Assembly: GCF_031877795.1 (NCBI RefSeq)
Contig: NC_133933.1
Span: 5,578,632 to 5,642,631 of the forward strand
Source: Strix aluco
Lineage: Eukaryota > Chordata > Aves > Strigiformes > Strigidae
DNA length: 64,000 nucleotides
Direction of reading: 5' to 3'
The notes beneath the pieces were generated by a model. The model worked only from the letters and a program-made list of their open reading frames with translations, did no database searches and had not been told where the DNA came from. The translations under genes were made by a program, and so were the position numbers. Of this stretch, positions 51,074-63,066 are shown piece by piece (within the stretch, counting starts at the first letter, position 1; each line of letters begins with the position of its first letter).

Positions 51074-53330
51074 ACCAAACCTGCAGATCACACTGTCCAG
51101 GAAGGAAGTTGCACCTCAGCTGGCTGGAGCTGTCACCCACAGGCAGAGGTGGCTTATGTTGGCAAGGCTTTAGAGCTTCCTTCAGCTCTATTTTATGCTC
51201 CGATCCTACCATCTTTTATCATATTCCACCTCAGTTTCCCACTTGCAAAACATCAGCTGAGCAGCCCAGCCTGAGAAGGAAAACCCACGGCGAGGAGTCT
51301 GGGGATGGGGAGCCTTGGTGCTACCCCAAGGTGCACCACGCTGCCTCCTGACTTGGGCACTGGGTGTCTGGGTGGGTTTTCTGTGAGATGAGGCTTCCCA
51401 GTACTCATGCCCTGGTTTAAGTGTTACTTTAGACAGGTATACGCTCCCTCCCTCCAGTCCTGCTTGCAATGGGACAAGATTTTTCTCCTCACATTGCAGA
51501 GTTGCAGAACCTGATGAAAAGCTGAGATGATTCAGTCTGGAGCTGGTGATTGCAGGCATGGTTTCTGAACAGCAGATGCTAGCTGATGGCACTCGTTACT
51601 ATTATTTATTACACTCTGCAGTAAATTCATAAGACCCCACTATCAGAAGAGATCAAAAATAGGCTACTTCAACATGCAGTACTTTGAGGAGCTTCTCCTT
51701 CCTCCACTATCTATAAATAGCCTCACACTGGGAGCTTGAGGAGATGTCTTTAATTAAACAGAATGGTTTATACTATCATCAAAAATATAAGTCTGGAGAT
51801 GCTGATGCCCTCATCTGGTATTTCCTGCCATTGTCCTGGATGTCGGTCATCTTAAAGCCTTGAAATATTTAAGGTACTTCTGACAGAAACAAGGAATGGC
51901 AGCTAAGTCCCGTTTTCCATGTGTTCCCAGGTGGGGTGCACCTATATCATGCATATATAGTGGGAAACTAACTTGAAATGTGGACTCTTTCATGCAAGAA
52001 AAATATGCATGATGAACTATTTTCTACCAGTCTTGTGCTAGGTCCAATGGCATTGCTACATATGAGGAAACATTTCCATTCAATGTGGGTATTTTTCCCC
52101 TTTAGTTTCACTCCTTTTGTCAGCACAATTACCTATAACAAATATTTAATTTTATTCTTATAAATAGTCACCACTGTTTTCAAGAGGAATGGATAGTTCC
52201 TACAGCACAGCCATCTGCTGCTTGTTGCAGGCTGCTAGCAACCCACTGTTTTTAAACACAGCTACAGCTACGAGTACATAACACCTGAAAGCCTGTTGAC
52301 TAGCACCCCATCCCTTTTCCTTCCCTTTTCCTCTAGCTATTTTTAACACACACTCTCAAATCCATGCTTTTTTTTTTTGCCCCCCACATTAGTTTTTCCG
52401 GTTCATGTCTCTTTGTAGAATAAGAAGCCTTGACTCACAATCTGTGCTGTGCTTGTGCGGAGGTGACCTGGCAGCAAGCAGAAATGCATGTGTGATGCTG
52501 GGGGGGACAAAAATAAGAGACCCCTGATTTGGGAGGAGTGCTCCCGAAATGCCATGGGTATGTTTGTTTTCTTTCATTGGGTGTTTTTCTGGTTTGTCTC
52601 TCTCCTACTATAAAGTTCCAATTGCAAACAATAATTTAAAGAGCTATATAATTTATTATTAGTGTCTATTTTATTTTATTAAAAACAAACAAAATAACTA
52701 CTCATTTCTGTGGAAGCATGTTCTTTACCATGTAGGCTGCCACAGGTTGATTAGCTCACTTTCATGCTAAGAAAAGCTGTGCTAGTGGTAATGTTCTTCT
52801 GCCAGCCTCTAGGAAAAAAAAAAAAAAAAAAAATCCATTTTTTTTACTTGGAGAATTGAAAATCAATGTTAGTTTTACTGGCTGGAGCTCAGCTATAGCA
52901 AGACTTGGGCCAAAATCTCCGCAGGTGTAAAGCAGTACAGCTGCTTTGGCTGGAAAGTGCTCATGCCAGCTGAGCCAGCTTATTTGATCAAATTAAAGGA
53001 TATTCGAGTCTCATGTCAATTCTGACAAAGAGATTTGTATGCAGGACCATTAGGGGTGGCAAAAAGTCATGCATATGACCACTTATTATTAAAAAATAAA
53101 TCAGACTTGTATTGTCAGCACAGTATCCCCAGGCTGTTACTGACCCTAAGACCTGTCCTGCTCCTGGTGAGGTCAAACAGGGCTGTTATTTGCGTGGTGT
53201 GAGCAGCGATCACCCTAAAACCTGGGAGGGACCCCATGTTTGCACCAGCGAAGAGCCTGCCCCATTGGCTCCAGTGGTTACCAGTCCTGTAAAATCCTGG
53301 GGGCACATCGCTTATGGGGACTGGGAAGTG
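51074..53330. other. Non-coding stretch, no gene recognised
   Basis: AT-rich sequence at 52,610-52,700 is followed by A20 at 52,814-52,833 and T8 at 52,838-52,845, which could pair as a small hairpin. No polyadenylation signal precedes the A-run, so it is not taken as a retrocopy tail. Open frames on the two strands at 50,977-51,592 overlap and have no motif. Confidence 0.45.
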
Positions 53331-53333
53331 TAA

Positions 53334-53903
53334 GTGATGGGAGACTGTCCTGACCAAGGAGGGATGTCCCCTGTGGGTGTCAGTCCAGTCAAAGACTGTG
53401 AGGATCTTTATTCATACAGTTTCTCATACCTGTGCAGAAAACCAGCTCAATTTCTTCCACTAAACTCAGATGAGCAAACTAGACTTTTCATCATATCCTT
53501 GAAAAAACAAATAAAAATTGCAATGTATCTGCCTGCAGGTGATGAGCACAATTATATCCCCCGCCTTTTCTCTCCCCCAAAGAAAAAAGCATCTTTCACT
53601 GTAGAAAAATATGTCCTTCATTTAGCGAAGCCAGCAGCTGTCAGGAGAGGAAAGCTGCAGATTGACAGAGGTAAGAAACAGCAAAAGAGCTCCCAGAACA
53701 TTGTACAAAATAAAAAAAATAATCTTAAGATGTTGACCTCATGTGGAAGTGTGTATAATCAAAGAAAAACCAGCAGTATAATGTCCTGGTTATTTCCTAA
53801 ACGGGAATACCACATACACCGCAAGGTATCCCAATCTGAGAGCCTGCAGTTATATTTTTCTTGTGATTTTTTCCCTCCAGAACAGGAAATCTGGCATGTT
53901 TAG
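53334..53903 (+). other. Longest non-GC-driven open frame (189 codons), unrecognised
   Basis: This plus-strand frame runs for 189 codons in AT-moderate DNA. Its middle is basic and lysine-rich (PKKKASFTVEKYVLHLAK near residues 80-97). Inside it a polypyrimidine tract ends in cccccaaag at 53,582 and a consensus-like donor, gacagag/gtaagaa, has GT at 53,671-53,672. This would define an 88-base exon at 53,583-53,670. I recognise no family, and one open frame of this length is expected by chance in a window this size. I do not call it a gene. Confidence 0.2.
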
Positions 53904-54630
53904 AGGTTGGTCCCCTTATTTCTGAAATCCTTGAACTTTTTTTTTTCCTTTCTTGATCATATTATGGTCTGGTTTTATCAAATTACTTCGGGGTTGACAA
54001 TCTGCAAGGGCACCAGTGCAGTGGCATTAAACTGGTGACCTGTGTGAGAAATCACATAGTGTATCATTAAAACCCAAATCATTTAGAAAAAAAAAAAAAA
54101 TTTCCATCTCCTCTCCTGGAGTTCATGTAGTCTTTGAATTTTTCCTCCACTTTAATATTCCTTCTGTCTATAATCCAGTTCACTTCCAGACCCTGCTGTT
54201 CAGCTGTTACTGAAACGTCGTCTTCAGAAACACCGAGCGAGGAAATGTTGATTTGTTTTGATCTCAGGGGAAATAATGCAGCTCAGTGACAAGCCCACCA
54301 ACAGCAGCTCTTAATACACAGCTAGATAACTTGCAGAGAAATCACCTTGCTGTTAGGCTGCGTACACATAGTTAATTGCATTTAAGTCTTGAACGCTGAT
54401 ACAACTCATTTCAGCTGTATGAATAACAGGGGCTTTTTTGGTTCACTGGATGAACCAAAGGAGACTAGAGGAAAAAAAAAAACATAAACTGTTTGGTTTC
54501 ATTTTCAGGTTCTTTAATCCTCTTTGCTACTTGGCTTTTTAAAACTCTTTGTAGTTTTAATTATGAAATGGACAAAAAAATGTCGTTTCAAAATGAAAAG
54601 CTGAAACATTACATGCAGATATTTCCTAAA
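53904..54630. other. Non-coding stretch, A-rich runs
   Basis: A13-type runs are present at about 54,088-54,100 and 54,472-54,481. The rest is AT-leaning unique sequence without coding potential. Confidence 0.5.
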
Positions 54631-54638
54631 GATAATTC

Positions 54639-54659
54639 GGGGCGGGGGGTGGGGTGGGG
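54639..54659 (+). other. Canonical G-quadruplex motif
   Basis: Four G-tracts are separated by single bases: G4 (54,639-54,642), C, G6 (54,644-54,649), T, G4 (54,651-54,654), T, G4 (54,656-54,659). Such single-base-loop motifs form very stable parallel quadruplexes in vitro. It lies isolated in an AT-leaning non-coding region about 7.5 kb upstream of the CpG island. Confidence 0.85.
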
Positions 54660-55846
54660 AGAAGGTTGAAACGCAACATTTGTGCATACCTCCAATTAGG
54701 CTTTTGGGTAACTTCTGCCCAAACCTGCATCGTTTCAGCTGCGAATGTGCATTTTGCTAGGCAGAACTGGGGCAGGCACAAATGCGAGGCCAACGCGCAC
54801 CAAAATGACCTTTTTTTGCCCCATAATCGCATTGCACTTCTCACACTGGTATTCTTACAAATGCTGACTTTTCCGACTCTGTGGATTCTCGCAGCACTAA
54901 TGTGACCATGCTGGGAAGAGCTTTCCTACGAGCAATTCCTTACTCACAAAATGAGACTATTCTTCGCAGTCCTAGAAATGTGCAAGGTTTGGCTGGAACT
55001 GATGAGCTTTTTACCAGTTTACCAGGCTACCTGCTGGCCAGCCAGCTTTCCTAAAGCAAAGTATTTATTCAGAACAAAAGCATTTCGGAGGAAAAACTAT
55101 TAGCTATGCCTGCCTCGCTCCAGAGGTCTCCTCTGCTAAGACCCAGCAGGCTGGTGGCACCGTCATACACCACGCACAGATCATGCTATGATGGGACCAT
55201 CACGTACAAAGCATTTGCCATCCAGTGGCTTCCTGAATACAGAGGTCAAAGCATCCTCTGCCATCAGTGAATAAATCATGAATGGATTTGAGGCTGGCAT
55301 TATTTCTACATGTGGGGAATTGCAGTCGTTATCCTGCAGTATATTTAATTTCCATTTGAAGCTTCTTCTAGACTACCTATTTGAGCTTGAAAGTTAAATC
55401 GCTAATCCAGACATCTCCAGTGCCAGTTAATGTCAAGGGCCGAATGCCTCCTGCTTCCACAACACTTGTAGTTGAAATGCTGGCACTTCAATATAACAGT
55501 CCTGAAATACCCCACAGTGCCAGGGTCTTCCCTCTACCTTGCTGTCCCCACACTGTTCCCACTGCAGGCAACCACCCACCCTCCGGTGAGGGGCTGTGGT
55601 CTGTCAGGGAGATGTGGGAGAGGAGATGAGTGGAGGGATGGAAGAGAGGAGGGCGGGGGGGGAAATCCAGATTGGAGGATTTCAAGGGCCATAGTACAAA
55701 GACATGAGCTGTCAGCCAGGTTCAGGGACCTTGAAGCAGCTTGCTACGAAATGAGACTAACAAATAAATAAACCATGGATTTTAATTAACGTGTTCTTTC
55801 ATTCATGCACAAAATTAAAAACCCATCCATCCTCAATCACCATCAT

Positions 55847-55872
55847 CTTTTTTCTTTTTTTTTTTTTTTTTA
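55847..55872 (+). repeat. T-rich run
   Basis: The sequence is catctttt, ttcttttt and then more than fifteen T in a row, followed by aattagg. It is simple sequence. Confidence 0.75.
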
Positions 55873-58800
55873 ATTAGGAGTTTTTTGCTATACTCATTGT
55901 TACATTTGTCCATTTTCATCAAATCAAATCAAACTAATGACAGCCAGATGGTCACAGTTCTCAAGATGCCTCACGCAGGGCTAATCCATGCCCTCTGCTG
56001 TGCAGAAGCAAGGAGCAGAGGGAGCCTGTCCTCTTCCGGGCACCAAAAGGACAGGATTAAAAAATACATACTTAGTTAGCAGGAGGCAAAGCTGGTGAAT
56101 ATTGCTGCAACCAGCTCTCCCCATGGAGCTGAGGTTGGATTATCCACCCCATTCATACACTGCCATCAAAAAACATGCAAAGGTATGGATGGGCAAGAGC
56201 AAACTAACGTCTCTGGAGCAGAAACAAGGTGTGTTTGATCTCTTCAGTAACTCTGAAGGATGTAAAGATCTGCCCGTGCCCCCTGCCCGCAAGCTCCTGG
56301 CGTGCTGTGTAGATGCTCTGTGCATCCTCTTGCACACCCTCTACCTCCTCCTTGGTCCGTAATCCCCACACACAAAACTATCAAGGGCAAGATTTGTACC
56401 CAGGTCTCTCACTCTGCAATAACAGGCTCGAGATGTTGTTCTTGACAGCTCCTGATAATACACACGTATTAATAATTACAGCAGTTTATTTAAGAAGCAG
56501 TGGGTCAAACCTGTTGTGTTCACTTGAATGATACTTGAAAATTATTAGAGGGTGCAGCCAATGTAAGTTAGGATAATGAAGGCTGCTGTTATTAACACTC
56601 TGCCCTTCCCTATTGCCAGTTTAATTTCCTCAAACATTTTTACATCCTATTCCTCATCCTGCCTTGAGGTTTTGTAGTAAAATTCAATAACCATTTTCCT
56701 TTCTAATTCTTCTATTAAAGCACATCTTATTTCACCATCAGAGCTCAGAAGCGAGTTAAGTCTCCATGCAAACTCATCTGCTGTTAGTGCTTCCCCCTGC
56801 TTGGGGCTGACAGCCCAGCCAGAAACCAGGGGAGCTTGTGCAGCTCTTTCATCACATCCCACAAAGAGCTGCTTTCAGAGACCCTCCCAGTTAATAAGAG
56901 TCTCTCTGAGGACTTTGAGGCAGGCTTTAACACCCACAGATTTTAGGAGGCTTGACTAGTTGAGCACTGGAGCTGACTTTTCGGAGTCATCCTTGGCCTA
57001 TTAGTTTTGTTGGATATTTTTTCCTAACTTCACGCTGGTAGATGCAGCAGGCACACACATCCAGAAGATAGACCACCCATCCTATACATTGCCCCTATAC
57101 ACAGCCAAGAGTCCTGGCTGAGGAGCGCTTGCCTCCCCAGGGCATGGGGCAGAGGCGTGCAGCCTCTCGGCACGCCACCAGCATGGCTTACTGGGATGTG
57201 GGCACCAACGTACTGGGCAGGGCTCTGCCCCCACCTGCGATGCACCAATGTCCAGCCTGGTGCCAGCACAAGGGCACGCAGAGCAAAAAAACCTGGGCAA
57301 CACCACCCTGATGAAGGAGGTGTTTTAATTCTCTGTGTTCCCAAGGTCAGATGGAAAACCACTGGTCTGCCACAGCCATAGCCACCACCAGCTGCAGCCT
57401 GCCTTTAACAGGAGAACCTTAGCCTTCCATCTTTCCCTTTTTTGATGGACAACACTGTTAGGAAGAAAAAAACACTACCATGGACTGTGGGTCTTCGATC
57501 TTGGCTACAAAAAAAAAGTGAGTCATTTTTTTATTTGTATTTTTTTATGGACACAGGTAGAAGCTTGTTAACCTGTCATTCAGGCAACGCTGTCTCTCTG
57601 TAATTTGAATGGTTGAGCCAAAGTTTCAAGTTCAGGGAAGCTTTCCTTCATGCCTTTCAGTCTCTGGGGACATTAATGTTCCCTCTGAGATAACCCTTGA
57701 GCTCTGTCTCCAAAAGGCAATGCTGAAGAGCAGTTTTTTGGGGGTTTGGATCCCTTGGTTTGCATCAAATGCCTTATTCTGGCATGTTTCAGAAAAGCAG
57801 ATGCTCCCACAGATACTGCAGGGGCTTCAGCTTTTTCTCAAGCTCTCAAGCTATGGCTAAGGACGGCAGGAATCTATCTTCAGGCTGTTTAAAAGCAGGT
57901 ATTGCAAGCAAGGTTGTGATGGGATTTTCTCTGTGTCCAGGCTAGGCTGACTGCCTCAGCTAGCTGCCAGCATTGGGAAGGCTCCCATCATACTTTTTTC
58001 CATGTCTTAAACTGTTTTACAAATCACAACAGCCAACACTTTCACATCCAGACACCAAAACAATTAGCACAGCACTCACAAAACAGAGGCAGCACCTGTG
58101 GTGGCCACTGGTATCACCGGCCATCCTCAGACAGGCAAGGAAGGGTTAACAGGCACCTGGGACTGTTGCACCTGGGGCTTACTGATGATGTGCTCCAGCT
58201 ATGAAAGGCTGCTGGAGGAGCACAACCTTATGACTGGGAGGCTAGGAGTTGGGTCCTGGTGTAGCCTTGATGCAGAAAATGCATGTGTCTGGTGGGAAAG
58301 GAGGTGTGATAACTGACTGCTGCTGAAAGTAAGTGATTTTGGGGGAGAAGGAGTTGAGGTCCTGGTGCTAGGGTGTAGTGTTGTGGTGGAGAGGTGCTGG
58401 TGCATGTTGTGTGAGGCTGGACAGTCCTTGATAGGAGATGCTGGCTTTCAGAGAGAAGTCAAAGATACCTCTGCTAATATAACATTTTCCTCCCTTGTGA
58501 TGGACACTGGTATCCACTTGTCCATGTGTTTTTATTTTGGAAAGGTTAACAGCTATTTGGTTAAGCCTGAAGGGGTTTCTGCCCCAACTCTTGACAGGAG
58601 GGCAGAACTGGGAGAGATGGGGAAAGCTGTCTGCTAATACACTGGACTGGAAATCAGCTGCAGTTTCACAGCCTGTGTAACCTGACCTTATGGGTCAAGG
58701 GGCAGACAAAATTCAACACCATCTGCTATTAGTTAGTTAATACTTAACCCAAAAGTTGGGGTCAACAGCCTCAATGAGCTACAGCTGTGCTGGAGGTAAC

Positions 58801-61755
58801 GGGTTTAGCTTTGGGAGGTATCCAATGCCTGAATAACCCAGGGGATGTGGTAACCCCCAGGGACATTTGGGATGGTGCTGAGCTGACACCCCACACCCCC
58901 GACTCTACTTTATGCAAGCCTCCCATGACCTTGGGATGCCAATGCATCTCCCTCCGGCTGGTCCCAGTTTTCCAGCCTGTATATCTGCAAAACACCTGGG
59001 TGTTTAACTGTGTGTTGCAAGGATCTTGTCCTGGCTGCCAAAAGCTTGCAGCAGCTGCCCAGGCTAATTTTACAAGTCAGGTGTTTGCCTCTGACAGGCA
59101 ACTCGTCATATCTTTATGACTAGACATTATTATATTGTTCTTTCATTTGATAACTGCTCCAGTAATGGCTTCCATTTGCAGTAAATCTCTTGCGCTGTCT
59201 TTTTCCCCCCTATTAAACATAAGATGATAACCTTTGTGGGAGGCTGTACACAGAAATTCAGCGAAGCTTTAAGATGCTGGGGAGGAGGGGAGATGGGGAG
59301 GGGAAATGTGGTCAGAACTAGCAAAGTGCCCAGTGGGAAGATGCTTCTGGAGAAACTAATTATACCCTGGAGCACTTGGAAGACCTTACCCAGCATGCAA
59401 GTTGAACTGGAAAATGAATATTTAAATAGTTCTTCAAGTTAGTAAGTCTTTGGAAAGTGCTGCTCAATACCTGGAAAATATGCTTGTGACACCAGAACAG
59501 ATGAGTCTGAATGTGAATCAGCACAAATATTTGGCTTTATTTTACCACCAGCACGGAGCAGAACCTATCCCAGTTATCCCAGCTTTGCAGACACCAACTA
59601 AAATACTTTGATCAGCTCTCCCCAACACAGCGTTCAGCTTTACCCTCCCCAGTAGCGTAGCCCTTGGTTTGCAATAGGCGATGCTGGAGCTTGCCCAGAA
59701 ACCTGGGCTGGGAGCAGGCAAGACCTCAAAACTGTGAAGGAGCACCCCAAAGACCTCTGCAGCTGCTCTTGGGCTATGGATCCTCGTCCTCGTGAGCATT
59801 TTTACACATATTTTATATATAGTTAGTCACCCTGGAGGGTGACAACATGAGGAGAGAGGACATCAACACCCAGCAGCTTTGTACTTTCCGTCCCCTCTTG
59901 CAAGATGGTTTTACTGGTGCTGCAGCTGTGGCCAGGTCTGGTTTATCTGGTGGCTCGTTTGCTCTGGAGTTGAGCTGAAACTTGCCAGCAAACTGCAGTG
60001 CTAGGTAACTAAACAGAAATGCAGTGAGGTGCGCAAAGGTCTGGTTAACTCAGACAGATAACCACACGTCTGTGTGCTTCAAAGCAGGTAACTAATACTG
60101 GGTGTGCAATTGCAGGAGGAAGAGGAGAGACTGCAGCTCTGCACATCACCGCTGTGGTGCCAAGCAGCAGCACTGTGAGCACGTGTTTGAGCTGGACCAT
60201 GCAGACAAGGTGTAACCTGTCATCCCGTGTCTGTAAGTCCCCATGAGTGAAGAGGGCTGGGGATGGGGTGGGACTGGTGCTCCGGTGCTGTGTACAGCCT
60301 CCTGCACCACTGGCTGTAGCGGAGCAACTTCAGCTGGGTGTGCAAAGTCTGCTGCAGGGTGGTGGTGACTGCTGCAGTTTAATTCAGTGTTGATACCAGC
60401 ATTAAACCAGAGCCTGGAGGGCTTTGAGGGATGCACAGCTCAACAAGATGGGCTGGAAATGCAGGAGAGCTCTAAGGAGCCCAAGAAGGAAGACAAATGT
60501 TATGGAGTGGATTTTGGGCAGCCCCTGATGCCTCTCCATCACAAGTGCATGTGTGGAAAACATCACACGACTTGATCTTCTCACTCCTGGATGTGCTGGG
60601 GTTATGGCCAGAAGATGTTTTCCCACTATGGGATTTCAAATTCAGTTTGCAAAATAACTTCCTCTGAACTGGAGGAAAGGGCTGCTGCCCACCACTTGCC
60701 CATCTGAATTATACCAGTTGCAGAATTGCCTTTTACCTTCAGTCTGGAAAATTACAGTGGTTATCTACGGCATGGTTAAGTTCACTTCAGACAATGAGTA
60801 TTTTGTTGGCTTCCCAAGTCCCAATTAAATCATCATCATTTAGACGCTGCAGTTTAAAGCGTGTACTCTGCCAGGAAAATCCATAAAAGCTATAAAGCGT
60901 GTGTGTGCGTATACAGTGATTATTGTTGCTATTTAGTTTCTTATCTATTTTAATAGCTAACATATTAAAATGGGAAAAGCAAAGTACTGATTATCCACAG
61001 ATATGCCTAATTTCGCATTGCGAAGGTATCTACTAAAATAAACATGTATATAATATAGGTAAATGAATGCTCATGGAAGACTAAAATTGGAACACAGCAG
61101 CAATTCCAGAAATAATTGTTTCTTTAGGGAGAAAAAAAAAACCAAACCACACAACAACCCACCCCAACGCTTCAAATAAAGCCTTTTGATACGCTTTTAA
61201 AAATAAATGCTAGCAACGCATTTTAATTTCCCACGTGGTTAGATACACCGGCGTTATGAGAAATCCCTTATTTATGAAGCTCCTGGATAAATCCAGGCGC
61301 TGATCCTGGAAATGCCTCTATCCCTGTCGATTATTTCTTCAGCGGCCCCAAAATAAAAAGCATTTTGCTTTTTTTTTCTTCCTGTTTTTTAACCCAAAAT
61401 CCCTACAAGCAGCAGGATGGGAACAGCTCGTGCATGGAAGGATGTATAGCATTAATCTCTTACTGTGTGATTCGGTTTATTTGGAAAAAAACCTAAAAAA
61501 TGTGAGGGGAAAGGGTGGCTCATCCCTCAGGCTGCCTGTTGATGGCCCTGGGATGAAATGTGGACGCTGCAGCTGGATGATTAGGGATTATTTTTAATTT
61601 CGTTTTTAGCATAGACATGGTGGGGAGTAAGAGTGGATGAACAAATGCAATGTTTTATGTGGAAAAATATTTTTATTATAACTTTGCAAATCAAAAAAAA
61701 GCTGTTGTCTAAAGCAAATGGCAAACTGCTGTCCTCACAGCTATTGGTGAATACC

Positions 61756-61775
61756 AAAAAAAAAAAAAAAAAAAA
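61756..61775 (+). repeat. A20 run
   Basis: Twenty A are followed by taaaaaatta. No AATAAA lies in the 10-30 bases before it, so a retrocopy tail is not supported. Confidence 0.8.
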
Positions 61776-62325
61776 TAAAAAATTAGAGGGTGAATCCTCA
61801 AACAGGTTGGATGCAGTAAGGCAAGCACATGCTTCTATTTCAGGCACTAGTGAGATTTTTAATTTAAACAAAGGTGCTAGTTAGTTTGCCTCCCACCTTT
61901 TCTAAACTTTTTTTGGGTGCCAAAGCCCTATTTTAGGGGGTGAAATGTGAAGTCTTTGCTGCTGCTGTGGGCCTTGGGTGCACAGCACCTCGGTGGGCTG
62001 TGGGGCCAGGCCCTGACTGGCCTCTTGTGGGGGGAGAACTGGCGGTGCCCTTTCGTACGGCGGGGCCTTATTTTTGAGGGAAAAAACAAAAAAAACCCCG
62101 GCAAACTGGAGGAAACGCGGCTGCCGGGGCCCACTGCCCACGCACGACGGCCCCACAGCAGGCGCGAACTCAGCACGGAGGGAGTGGGGGGGGGGGGGGT
62201 AGCCCCGGGCGCGGCCTCACCGCAGGGTCCCGACCTGACCCGGCCGAGGCCGCAGGGCCTATGGGCTGCGCCCACGCGCGTCCCCACCGCCCCGCCCCTC
62301 CCGCCCGCGGGGGGCGGTGGCGCCG

Positions 62326-62336
62326 TGCGCGTGCGC
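62326..62336 (+). promoter_or_regulatory. NRF1-like binding site
   Basis: The word tgcgcgtgcgc matches the known NRF1 consensus (YGCGCAYGCGCR) except for one central base. NRF1 sites are common in CpG-island promoters of nuclear genes for mitochondrial and housekeeping functions. Confidence 0.5.
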
Positions 62337-62428
62337 GCGGCGCGAGCGGGCGCGTCCTCGAGGCGGGGCCGCGCGTGCCGCTGCGAGGGGCCGCGCCGCC
62401 CCGGGAGCGCCCTCAGGTCGGTGAAGGC

Positions 62429-62444
62429 GGGGGGGGGGGGGGGG
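62429..62444 (+). repeat. G16 run inside the CpG island
   Basis: Sixteen G in a row are visible on the plus strand; a second run of about fourteen lies at 62,186-62,199. Long G-runs downstream of a start site favour R-loops or quadruplexes. They also make assembly and sequencing of the exact length uncertain. Confidence 0.85.
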
Positions 62445-62528
62445 CTGCGGGAGGCGGCCGTTACCGGGCGCTCGCGCTCTCGGTGGGGGGTGATGGTGGT
62501 GGTGGCGGGGAGGGAGGGAGGGAGGGGG

Positions 62529-62612
62529 ATGGCGGCGCCGGGAGCGGGGAGGGGGCCGGGGCGGCCCCGCTGGGCCCCGGGGCGTCGCGGGGCCGGGGGC
62601 GTCCTGCGGTGG
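62529..62612 (+). CDS. Putative first coding exon of an unidentified gene (partial)
   Basis: The ATG at 62,529 has G at -3 and G at +4, a good Kozak context, and overlaps a YY1-like ATGGCGGC word, an arrangement known at the start codon of many housekeeping genes. The frame gives 28 codons beginning MAAPGAGRGPGR and ending VLRW, then a splice donor tgg/gtgagg with GT at 62,613-62,614. An alternative donor gcg/gtgggt lies four bases upstream. An in-frame upstream ATG at 62,493 would add 12 residues. Without splicing the frame stops at 62,658-62,660. Composition is Gly/Arg/Pro-rich, as any frame here would be, so the peptide itself is weak evidence. I do not recognise the protein. Later exons would lie beyond 64,000. 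Confidence 0.25.
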
Positions 62613-62743
62613 GTGAGGGAGCTGCCGCCCGCCGCCGCGGCGGGTGAAGGGGCGCGTTGAGGCGGTGGCGCCGCCCGTTCCCGGCGGCGGGCCGGGCTGT
62701 GGGGGTGGTGGCGGCGGCGGGGAAGCCGGGGCCGAGGCGGGCA

Positions 62744-62767
62744 GGCGGCCGATGGTCCGCGGCCGCC
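62744..62767. other. GC-only inverted repeat
   Basis: GGCGGCCG at 62,744-62,751 pairs with CGGCCGCC at 62,760-62,767 across an eight-base loop. In RNA this would be a very stable stem. It may simply reflect GC composition. Confidence 0.6.
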
Positions 62768-63023
62768 CTGCAGGGACGTCTCCGTGAGGGACGGGGCGGA
62801 GCGGCCGCACCTGAGCGCCGGGCGCTGCCCGCGCCCGCCGCCAAACTTAGGAAGAGAGAACCGGGGGAGTTGGGGTGGGGAGCGGCTCCCCGAGCGCCCG
62901 GCCCCGCGCCGCCCGGTCGGCGCTGAAGCGGTCGGCTCACCCGGCACAAAGAACCCCTTGGAAAAGGGTCTTTTCCCCATCAAAGTCACTGTGGGTGTCC
63001 GCAGCCTTTTCGAGAGGTTTCAT

Positions 63024-63066
63024 TCTTTATTTGTTTTTTCTTTTTTCTTTTTTTTTTTTTTTTTTT
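63024..63066 (+). repeat. T-rich tract
   Basis: The tract reads ctttatttgttttttc, then ttttttc, and then about twenty T up to 63,066. It lies just downstream of the CpG island core. Confidence 0.85.

Larger units (their letters stand above)
54660..62029. other. Non-coding stretch left of the CpG island
   Basis: No gene is recognised. Features are a purine-rich segment with G8 at about 55,655, a T/C tract at 55,847-55,872, an AATCA-type run at 55,919-55,932, a GTCACCCT-gg-AGGGTGAC hairpin at 59,826-59,843, an AT-rich block at 60,790-61,110, and A20 at 61,756-61,775. Open frames of up to 110 codons occur on both strands without motifs. If the promoter at 62 kb is bidirectional, an upstream antisense transcript would run through here. 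Confidence 0.45.
62030..62945. promoter_or_regulatory. CpG island promoter, TATA-less housekeeping type
   Basis: From about 62,030 the GC content jumps and CpG becomes frequent; within 62,281-62,400 there is roughly a dozen per 60 bases. The rest of the window is almost CpG-free. Visible sites include GC boxes (ccccgcccc at 62,290-62,298 and ggggggcgg at about 62,308-62,316), an NRF1-like tgcgcgtgcgc (62,326-62,336), an ETS-like aggaag (62,849), and a YY1-like gatggcggc (62,528-62,536). No TATA box is seen. In vertebrates such islands mark the 5' end of broadly expressed genes and are often bidirectional. Which gene it serves is not visible in this window. Confidence 0.9.

Noticed and set aside
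52814-52833. A20 run as tail of a processed pseudogene
   Set aside because: No polyadenylation signal just upstream and no recognisable gene sequence before it.
61756-61775. A20 run as a retrocopy tail
   Set aside because: No AATAAA at the right distance and no parent gene recognised upstream.
61928-62989. 353-codon minus-strand open frame and overlapping frames of 128-237 codons in the CpG island
   Set aside because: All frames are open on both strands because stop codons are rare in GC-rich DNA. The products are Pro/Arg/Gly/Ala low complexity with no domain, and the minus frame begins with GTG.
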